A stretch of DNA of 11,673 nt, taken from contig CAJXII010000034.1 of the NCBI GenBank assembly GCA_913054415.1, positions 1 through 11,673 on the forward strand, read 5' to 3'. A program made the translations under genes and the position numbers. Below, one piece after another: positions 6,619 through 11,673 of this stretch (its first letter is position 1; every line of letters starts with the position of its first letter). The notes beneath the pieces are model-generated. The model had not been told where the DNA came from and searched no databases. It was given only the letters and a program-made list of their open reading frames with translations. This DNA comes from an uncultured Arcobacter sp. GTDB taxonomy: Bacteria > Campylobacterota > Campylobacteria > Campylobacterales > Arcobacteraceae.

Positions 6619-7527
6619 ATGAGTTCTATTATATTATCTATTTTAAGTGTATATCTATTTATTGTCATAGGATATATCGCTAAAAAGAGTTTTAAAGAAA
6701 AGATAGATGATAGAACTATAACGATTATAAATGTTTATTTTTTACAAGTTTTTTTAACTTTTTGGGGATTGTTAATACGACCTATTGATATTTCTTTGAT
6801 ATATGCCCCTTCACTTTATTTTATTATAGTTATTATAGCTATTGTTATATCTTCGTTGTTTGCTTTTAGACTTTTTGAGGATAAAAAAGATTACTCTATA
6901 GCTATGGTAGCAGCTATGATAGGAAATACTTCAAATTTAGGTATACCTCTTAACATATCTATATTTGGAGAACAATCTATCCCTTATACTACTATTGTCA
7001 ATCTTGTGAATATTTTTATCGTATATACTTTTGGAGTTTATTACTATTCAAGAGGTAGTTTTGATGTAAAAACATCTTTGAAAAATATATTAAAATTACC
7101 AATATTATGGGCAGCACTTATAGCTGTTACACTTAGCACCAATGGATACAAACCATCCCCTGAGATTGAGAAAATGCTTATGATGGGAGCTTATGGATCT
7201 ATTACGATGCAACTATTTTTATTTGGGATATATCTTTACGATACACAAATAAAACATATAAGTAAAAAATTGATCGTTTGGGTTTTATCTTTTAAATTTA
7301 TTATCTTACCAACAATAGCATTTTTGGTGTTGTATTGGACAGATTTTGATCCTTTGATTAAAGGGATAGTTTTTATGGAACTTATTATGCCTTTGGCGGT
7401 TGCTAATGTAAATATCTCCTCTTTGTATGATTGTAAGCCAAAAGATGTTACTGCTTTGGTTTTTATCTCTTCCGTTTTGTTTTTAGGAATTATTTTTATA
7501 GCAGTAAATATCACTAAAGTTTTTTAA
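6619..7527 (+). CDS. AEC (auxin efflux carrier) family transporter
   Basis: Inner-membrane transporter of the AEC/PIN family; characterised bacterial members carry organic acids such as malate or malonate. The 302 residues are almost wholly hydrophobic, with about ten membrane segments in two halves. The first half has the conserved crossover motif GNTSNLGIP (102-110). The second ends with MPLAVANVNISSLYD (257-271), corresponding to the family's second crossover region. It lies 19 bases after the aldolase stop on the same strand, so it is probably cotranscribed; export or import of the aldolase's acid substrate or product is an inference. No strong Shine-Dalgarno precedes ATG 6619. The gene ends ten bases from the convergent 7538-8779 gene. 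Confidence 0.85.
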   Translation: MSSIILSILSVYLFIVIGYIAKKSFKEKIDDRTITIINVYFLQVFLTFWGLLIRPIDISLIYAPSLYFIIVIIAIVISSLFAFRLFEDKKDYSIAMVAAMIGNTSNLGIPLNISIFGEQSIPYTTIVNLVNIFIVYTFGVYYYSRGSFDVKTSLKNILKLPILWAALIAVTLSTNGYKPSPEIEKMLMMGAYGSITMQLFLFGIYLYDTQIKHISKKLIVWVLSFKFIILPTIAFLVLYWTDFDPLIKGIVFMELIMPLAVANVNISSLYDCKPKDVTALVFISSVLFLGIIFIAVNITKVF

Positions 7528-7540
7528 CTTAAAAACTTTA
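7515..7540. terminator. Dyad between two convergent stop codons, possible bidirectional terminator
   Basis: Perfect 10-bp inverted repeat TAAAGTTTTT / AAAAACTTTA with a six-base loop, covering both stop codons of the converging genes. Each arm is mostly A/T with a single G-C pair, and there is no U-run beyond the stem. It could slow transcription from both sides, but it is a weak terminator by the usual criteria. Confidence 0.3.
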
Positions 7541-8779
7541 TGCTGTTCTATGTGTATAGAGTCTTGAAGCTTTAGTGATATTTATCAATAATAATAGATT
7601 TGAAAGTATAAATATAATAGATGCTATTTTGATGATAAGAGTTGTATCCAAAATAGATCCAATAAGCAAGATTATTACACCAGCAATATGTAGATAAAAT
7701 TGGATAGTAATTGATCTTATAGAAATCATATCTCTCATAGTAGGTATATTAAATATCCCTTCGCTGTTGGAGTGAAACCATGTAAGAAATGGTATTATTT
7801 TATAAAGCATACCATTTATGATAGTAACTACAAAGCCCAATCCAAAAAGGATACCAAATCCCATCATAGGCAAATTTACAATATCCATCAACCACCAATA
7901 TATTACACTAATAGCAAGAAAAACAATAGAGCTATAGTAAAAATAAACTGTTAAATCTTTTAGTTTTCGTCTTCTTGATTTTAGTTTTTGATATGTTAAA
8001 AAACAGAATATTAAAAGCACAGATCCTACATCATATTTATATAAAAATGTTAGATCAAAACCAAGATAATAACTTAAAGGATAGAAGATTAAAATAGCTA
8101 CAAGGGCATATATTAAAATAGCTTGTTGCCATTTTTTAAAATCACTTGCTACCCAAAACATAGGAACTACTTGAAAAGTAATAGCAAATATAAGTATGGT
8201 AACAAATCCAAAAACAATATAGTTATAGTGTAATATAGCGATATAATGATGATATGCTGATATATCTGCTGTGGTATGTGATATAAGAAGATAGATACCA
8301 AAACAAAAAGCAACTATTAAAAATATATTAGCAATAAGCATCCCTTGAACTATATAAGATTTATTTTGCACTTTTAGAAGTTGTAATAAAACAACCAAAC
8401 CAAAAAACAAAATAGAGATACTCAAAGATATAGATGCTACAAATAGTAAAATCTGATTGTATAAGATAAATCCAATCCCAAAACATAAAGTGCCAAATAG
8501 TAGTAAAATATAAGTTACTGATGATATAAAAGCTGGTCTTGGTATCGCTACTGCGGCTACAACAGGGAGCATCTGTTGTAAAGCTCCAAATATCATCATC
8601 ACCATATACCCAATAGTGATAAAGTGTATAGTTGCTATAACATTTAAAGATGCTAGATCATAACTATCGCTTAAAAACAAAGAGATAAAAGCAAGTATCA
8701 TAAAAATAGGTGCTGTTTGGAAAAACTTTAGTGGTGATCTAAAAGGTGGTGCTTGATCTAAACTTAGCCCTTGGAACAT
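7538..8779 (-). CDS. Twelve-segment membrane protein, heme-copper-oxidase-I/NnrS-like, function unknown
   Basis: A 413-residue inner-membrane protein with about 12 hydrophobic helices (roughly 22-37, 45-73, 86-106, 109-134, 143-166, 183-209, 217-237, 246-262, 277-299, 304-330, 358-377, 380-400). The N-terminal APPFRSPLKFFQTAPIF stretch and IHFITIGYMVMMIFGALQQMLPVV (51-74) recall the NnrS/heme-copper subunit I superfamily. Possible metal or heme ligands are H52 in helix 2, H177/H178 and H184 at the start of helix 6, H336 in YKIIPFLTWFH, and H364 in helix 11. The HH pair and HxH pair of true terminal oxidases are missing, so it is not a respiratory oxidase. Its ATG overlaps the hemerythrin stop (TAATG), so the two are translationally coupled. 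A role in sensing or handling NO, O2, heme or copper is inferred. Confidence 0.75.
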   Translation of the reverse strand: MFQGLSLDQAPPFRSPLKFFQTAPIFMILAFISLFLSDSYDLASLNVIATIHFITIGYMVMMIFGALQQMLPVVAAVAIPRPAFISSVTYILLLFGTLCFGIGFILYNQILLFVASISLSISILFFGLVVLLQLLKVQNKSYIVQGMLIANIFLIVAFCFGIYLLISHTTADISAYHHYIAILHYNYIVFGFVTILIFAITFQVVPMFWVASDFKKWQQAILIYALVAILIFYPLSYYLGFDLTFLYKYDVGSVLLIFCFLTYQKLKSRRRKLKDLTVYFYYSSIVFLAISVIYWWLMDIVNLPMMGFGILFGLGFVVTIINGMLYKIIPFLTWFHSNSEGIFNIPTMRDMISIRSITIQFYLHIAGVIILLIGSILDTTLIIKIASIIFILSNLLLLINITKASRLYTHRTA

Positions 8780-9204
8780 TAAATAGCTTTCATCCTATTG
8801 ATAATATCTTCACTATCAAGTGATTCATCAGCAAGAGAATACATCATTTGCTCCTCTTTCATATTGTGTTGTTGCATTGTAAATAAAAGATTTTCACTAA
8901 ATCCTAGAAATTTATTTTTATCTTTTTCATCTATAGCTTTAGACATCTCTTTAAAAACATTTCTCATTTGATCGTGTTCGATTATCATCACCTCTGTTGG
9001 GTTACAATGCCCTTGTCCATTTTTGTTATATTCATCAAACATAACTTCCTCTTCCATTTGAAAATGGTGAAGCATATGTTCGCTAAACTCATCAAACATC
9101 ATCCTAGCAGCTTCAAAGTTTCCATCATCTACTACATTTTCTAAATTTGCGAATTGTTCATCACAAGCTCTGTGATCTGCTGTCATAAATTGATTTATTG
9201 TCAT
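8779..9204 (-). CDS. Hemerythrin-like HHE-domain protein
   Basis: Small soluble four-helix-bundle protein expected to bind a non-heme di-iron centre that holds O2 or reacts with NO. All 141 residues form one domain. Likely ligands are H11 (in ADH), H47 and E51 (HxxxE), H77 (EHDQM), and H113 and E117 (second HxxxE). The double HxxxE arrangement is that of HHE/RIC-type proteins, but the N-terminal ScdA-like domain of RIC (YtfE) is missing. A good Shine-Dalgarno, AAAGGAT, sits about 6 bases before ATG 9204. It is first in a two-gene operon with the heme-copper-like membrane protein, joined by TAATG. The pairing suggests that a cytoplasmic O2/NO-binding protein works with the membrane protein; this is inference. 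Confidence 0.9.
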   Translation of the reverse strand: MTINQFMTADHRACDEQFANLENVVDDGNFEAARMMFDEFSEHMLHHFQMEEEVMFDEYNKNGQGHCNPTEVMIIEHDQMRNVFKEMSKAIDEKDKNKFLGFSENLLFTMQQHNMKEEQMMYSLADESLDSEDIINRMKAI

Positions 9205-9231
9205 TGTTATCCTTTAAATTGGTTAATACGA

Positions 9232-9240
9232 ATCATAGCA
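9232..9240 (-). promoter_or_regulatory. Extended -10 promoter of the hemerythrin operon
   Basis: Minus-strand TGC-TATGAT (hexamer at 9232-9237) is a good extended -10. Transcription would start near 9225, leaving a 21-base leader with the AAAGGAT ribosome binding site. It shows the hemerythrin pair can be transcribed separately from the upstream MFS gene. Confidence 0.55.
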
Positions 9241-9242
9241 AA

Positions 9243-9298
9243 AAGCTACTTAAAAATATGGTATTTTAGTGTGTAAGATCTATCTCATCAAGTAGCTT
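9243..9298 (-). repeat. Inverted repeat spanning the MFS stop codon
   Basis: AAGCTACTT (9243-9251) and AAGTAGCTT (9290-9298) are perfect 9-bp complements, 38 bases apart, on either side of the MFS stop. On the minus strand the second arm runs into a short U-run, so a long-loop terminator for the MFS gene is possible. It directly abuts the hemerythrin promoter. Weak evidence. Confidence 0.3.
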
Positions 9299-10501
9299 AA
9301 AAGATAAAAGAAATGAGCATATTAAACACAATGTGCTAAAACTATATAAAACATTATAGTTTGTCCAATGTAAAAGCAATCCACCAAAGATAGAGAAAAA
9401 CATACCAAAAGATACAATATTCATCTGCAATGCACTATAAATAGGTCGTTTATCTTCAGGTGCTAGTATTAGTAGAAGATTACTTGCTGATATTCTATTG
9501 CCATCCATAGATGCTCCTATGAGTATAAAAATCAACATATAAGCATATAGATTGTTTGCAACAAATGCCAAAGATATAGCTACAATAGAAAGTGCAATAG
9601 TGATATGTGCTATAAGTTTGTTGTTACCCATAGAGCTTAGTTTTGCCCAAACGATATTGCTTAACATTGCTCCAACCATTTGTGCAGTAATAATCATCCC
9701 TATTGTTGTCCCATCTATATCTATTTTGGTTTTGGCATCTATGATAATAAATGGCAAAGCAAACAGATATGAATAAGCAAGTAAAAAAGTTGTAACTTGT
9801 GTTTGTAGTTGTTTATCAGATTTTAGTAGTTTCATAGCATTTTTAACAAAAAGTTTAAATGATTTCTCTTTTTTAGATACATTTGTTTTGATAGGCTCAT
9901 CAATTGTTCCAATAGAGATATAACCAAGTCCCATAATAAAAGCACTAGCAATAAATAGTATCCCATAACTAAATGGTGCTTGAAAATGAACTAAAATATA
10001 ACCTACAATACTTCCACTTATAATAGCTGCCAATCCTGAAAAGAATTGTCTAACTGACATAGTTTTACCACGAAATTTATGTGAAAAGATTTTTGCAGTG
10101 ATCTCTTTAAAATATATTGCCCCAAATCCAGCAGAAAAAGAGAATATAAAAAGTCCGATACCTATTAAAAATAGTGTTAAAGTAGGGTGGTTATTCCCAA
10201 CAGTTAAGATAGCAACACCTATAAAAAACCATGCAAAAAATCTAGTTATTAATACTTTTCTAAAATATGGCATCATCTTTGGATAGCTTTGAGCATGAAA
10301 AGCAGCATAAAGTTGCACCAAGATAGCACCACCTCTTAAAAGTGATGAGAAAAACCCTATCAATATTGACCCTCCACCAAAATGGCTAATCATAAGTGGT
10401 AATATTGTTTGTGGCTCTGCTATAGTAACACCTAGTGTTAAAAAAAATCCATGTAATATATTTCTAATATGGTTTGATTTTTTATCTTGTATATTTTGCA
10501 T
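9266..10501 (-). CDS. Major facilitator superfamily transporter
   Basis: A 411-residue inner-membrane permease with 12 predicted helices: six before and six after a cytoplasmic loop at about 200-232 rich in lysine. The segment after helix 2 (HAQSYPKMMPYFRK, 69-82) and HKFRGKTMSVRQFFSG (141-156) fit MFS loop positions. The substrate cannot be told from sequence. It does not look like a sugar/proton symporter or a classical drug pump with the full motif A. The start ATG 10501 begins shortly before helix 1. It has no Shine-Dalgarno and lies six bases from a perfect extended -10 (TGATATAAT), which predicts a leaderless mRNA. Divergent from cmoB with a 45-bp gap. Confidence 0.85.
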   Translation of the reverse strand: MQNIQDKKSNHIRNILHGFFLTLGVTIAEPQTILPLMISHFGGGSILIGFFSSLLRGGAILVQLYAAFHAQSYPKMMPYFRKVLITRFFAWFFIGVAILTVGNNHPTLTLFLIGIGLFIFSFSAGFGAIYFKEITAKIFSHKFRGKTMSVRQFFSGLAAIISGSIVGYILVHFQAPFSYGILFIASAFIMGLGYISIGTIDEPIKTNVSKKEKSFKLFVKNAMKLLKSDKQLQTQVTTFLLAYSYLFALPFIIIDAKTKIDIDGTTIGMIITAQMVGAMLSNIVWAKLSSMGNNKLIAHITIALSIVAISLAFVANNLYAYMLIFILIGASMDGNRISASNLLLILAPEDKRPIYSALQMNIVSFGMFFSIFGGLLLHWTNYNVLYSFSTLCLICSFLLSFKLLDEIDLTH

Positions 10502-10507
10502 GTTGGA

Positions 10508-10516
10508 ATTATATCA
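10508..10516 (-). promoter_or_regulatory. Extended -10 of the MFS gene, leaderless configuration
   Basis: Minus-strand TGATATAAT matches the extended -10 consensus TGnTATAAT exactly (hexamer 10508-10513). Six bases (TCCAAC) separate it from ATG 10501, so the expected +1 is the A of the start codon. Confidence 0.7.
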
Positions 10517-10532
10517 CTTTTAGATTAATTTA

Positions 10533-10540
10533 TGTAAAAT
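10533..10540 (+). promoter_or_regulatory. -10 box of cmoB, leaderless configuration
   Basis: TG immediately before TAAAAT (hexamer 10535-10540). Six bases (ATATCT) separate it from ATG 10547, so the expected +1 is again the start codon. The TAA inside the box is in frame with cmoB and excludes an upstream start. Confidence 0.6.
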
Positions 10541-10546
10541 ATATCT

Positions 10547-11452
10547 ATGAACTTAAATGATATAAGAAAAGAACGAGAAAAATGGTTATTATGGAAAAAT
10601 ATAATACCTATGCAAGAAGCGGTAAAAAATTTAGAAGTGTTAGATTATGATTATGATATTAAATTTACAGATTGGATATCGATAAACTCAAATGAAATAA
10701 AATCAAGTGATCAAGATCTAATCGAACAAAATGCCAAAAAATTAATCCCTTGGAGAAAAGGACCATTTGATATATGTGGTGTCAAAATAGATAGTGAATG
10801 GCAAAGCAATAAAAAATATAATCTACTAAGACCATATTTTGATCTAAAAGATAAATGTGTCGCAGATGTAGGTTGTAACAATGGTTATTATATGTTTAGA
10901 ATGTTGGAGGATAAGCCTAGAAAATTAGTAGGGTTTGATCCATCAGCAATCTTTCGATCACAGTTTGATTTTATCAATCATTTTATAAAAAGTGAGATAA
11001 TTTATGAGATGTTGGGGGTGGAACATCTTGAGTATTATGAGAGTAAATTTGATATGATATTTATGTTGGGTGTTTTATATCATAGAAGCGATCCTATTAG
11101 TAGTCTAAAATCTTTAAATAGAGCTTTAAACAAAGATGGACAGATTATAGTAGATAGTTTTATAATAGATGGTGATGATGAGGTTTGCCTTACCCCTTTT
11201 GATAGATATGCTATGATACCAAATATATATTTTATACCTACTGTGAATTGTTTTAAAAATTGGTTAAATCGTGCAGGATTTAAAGATATAGAGCTTTTAG
11301 AGATAACTACTACTGATAAATCAGAACAAAGAGTAACCCCTTGGACTTTTGGTATGAGTTTAGATGATTTTAGAGATCCTAATGATTTTAATAAAACAGT
11401 AGAAGGGTATCCTGCTCCTAAAAGAGCATATTTAAAAGCTAGGAAGAAGTAG
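10547..11452 (+). CDS. cmoB: tRNA U34 carboxymethyltransferase CmoB
   Basis: Transfers the carboxymethyl group of carboxy-S-adenosyl-methionine (made by CmoA) to 5-hydroxyuridine at tRNA position 34, giving cmo5U wobble bases. The 301 residues match the family over their full length: PWRKGPF (68-74), IDSEWQSNKK (81-90), the SAM-binding strand and loop VADVGCNNGYYM (105-116), GFDP (129-132), LGVLYHRSDP (174-183), and the C-terminal EGYPAPKRAY (286-295). Length and N-terminus agree with Campylobacter-type CmoB, supporting ATG 10547 although no Shine-Dalgarno is present. cmoA is not in the window. Divergent from the MFS gene; no clear terminator follows, only a T7 run at 11476-11482. Confidence 0.95.
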   Translation: MNLNDIRKEREKWLLWKNIIPMQEAVKNLEVLDYDYDIKFTDWISINSNEIKSSDQDLIEQNAKKLIPWRKGPFDICGVKIDSEWQSNKKYNLLRPYFDLKDKCVADVGCNNGYYMFRMLEDKPRKLVGFDPSAIFRSQFDFINHFIKSEIIYEMLGVEHLEYYESKFDMIFMLGVLYHRSDPISSLKSLNRALNKDGQIIVDSFIIDGDDEVCLTPFDRYAMIPNIYFIPTVNCFKNWLNRAGFKDIELLEITTTDKSEQRVTPWTFGMSLDDFRDPNDFNKTVEGYPAPKRAYLKARKK

Positions 11453-11460
11453 ATCAAAGC

Positions 11461-11619
11461 TCCCGACTTCCGCACTTTTTTTCGACAAATGCCTTAACTA
11501 AGGGATTCTTTAAAAAATGGGGGGCACTACAGAGGTCTATAAAAAACCAATTTATCTATTTTATGGGATTTATACAAAAATAAATTGAAATTTATTGTAT
11601 TGCCATGTGGAAGTCGGGA
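11461..11619. repeat. 14-bp inverted repeat enclosing 131 bases, possible MITE-like or decayed mobile element
   Basis: TCCCGACTTCCGCA (11461-11474) and TGTGGAAGTCGGGA (11606-11619) are complementary at 13 of 14 positions, and the mismatch is a G-U pair if transcribed. The interior is not plain spacer. On the minus strand, after an in-frame TAG, it reads as an open stretch ending KNPLVKAFVEKKCGSREL then TGA, so the left arm is part of that reading. A small palindrome, CCTTA-AC-TAAGG (11492-11503), lies inside. No target-site duplication is obvious. Best guess is a small non-autonomous mobile element or deleted IS. A long-stem RNA is the alternative. Confidence 0.4.
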
Positions 11620-11673
11620 AGTAGCAATCTTACTTTACCAACAGATTGTAATACTACTACGATGTGTAAAGAG
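11595..11673. other. Right-edge sequence, open on both strands, unassigned
   Basis: From the right arm of the inverted repeat to the window edge, the minus strand is open for 26 codons coming in from the edge and ends RLLLPDFHMAIQ then TAA (stop at 11592-11594). The plus strand is also open from ATG 11605 (MWKSGSSNLTLPTDC...). Neither is long enough to assign, and both cross the repeat arm. One may be part of a gene or mobile element beyond the window. Confidence 0.25.

Noticed and set aside
7236..7514. 92-codon minus-strand ORF inside the AEC gene
   Set aside because: Shadow of the transporter frame, no family features.
7772..7954. 60-codon plus-strand ORF inside the heme-copper-like gene
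   Set aside because: Antisense shadow; low-complexity composition.
9552..9776. 74-codon plus-strand ORF inside the MFS gene
   Set aside because: Antisense shadow of membrane helices.
10098..10286. 62-codon plus-strand ORF inside the MFS gene
   Set aside because: Antisense shadow, no ribosome binding site or motif.
11080..11475. 131-codon minus-strand ORF over the end of cmoB
   Set aside because: Antisense to conserved CmoB sequence, and starts (GTG) within the repeat arm.
11459..11625. Integron attC site or 6S/RNase P-like RNA
   Set aside because: The arms lack the RYYYAAC/GTTRRRY core sites, and I could not find the conserved motifs of RNase P, tmRNA or SRP RNA; 6S RNA cannot be fully excluded by eye.

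Overview
The window is strongly AT-rich and compact. It carries ten recognisable or describable protein genes on both strands. Gene content and protein flavour (a short SAM-domain-less DprA, an epsilon-type CmoB, ExbB/ExbD, ArgH, NrdD, hemerythrin) point to a free-living, microaerophilic or facultatively anaerobic member of the Campylobacterota, broadly Sulfurimonas/Sulfurospirillum/Arcobacter-like. Promoters that can be read are extended -10 boxes in AT-rich DNA without a clear -35, as is usual in that phylum. No tRNA, rRNA, CRISPR array or complete insertion sequence was seen.

Layout. (1) 17-2104, minus: class III ribonucleotide reductase NrdD, which stops just after its zinc-binding cysteines and before the glycyl-radical segment. 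(2) 2105-2443: divergent intergenic region with paired dyads in the presumed nrdD leader, a decayed coding remnant that looks like the end of a sensor histidine kinase, and the dprA promoter with a hairpin leader. (3) 2444-3223, plus: DprA, overlapping tail-to-tail with exbD. (4) 3207-5488, minus: argH-exbB-exbD with single-base junctions. (5) 5489-5627: divergent promoters for argH and the next block. (6) 5628-7527, plus: a DRE-TIM (HMGL-like) aldolase and an AEC-family exporter. (7) 7538-9204, minus: a hemerythrin gene translationally coupled (TAATG) to a 12-segment membrane protein resembling the heme-copper/NnrS superfamily. (8) 9266-10501, minus: an MFS transporter, divergent from (9) 10547-11452, plus: cmoB. 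The 45-bp gap between them places both -10 boxes exactly six bases from the ATGs, which predicts two leaderless mRNAs. (10) 11453-11673: non-genic end with a 14-bp inverted repeat enclosing coding-like debris, perhaps a small non-autonomous mobile element.

Functional picture. Most genes are core metabolism and maintenance: anaerobic dNTP synthesis, DNA uptake/recombination, arginine synthesis, tRNA wobble modification and proton-driven outer-membrane energisation. The two modules without an obvious textbook role are the hemerythrin plus heme-copper-like membrane protein pair (inferred O2/NO/iron handling) and the aldolase plus AEC exporter pair. The best candidates for something unusual are the NrdD that appears to need its radical domain from elsewhere, the coupled hemerythrin/membrane module, and the back-to-back leaderless promoters.
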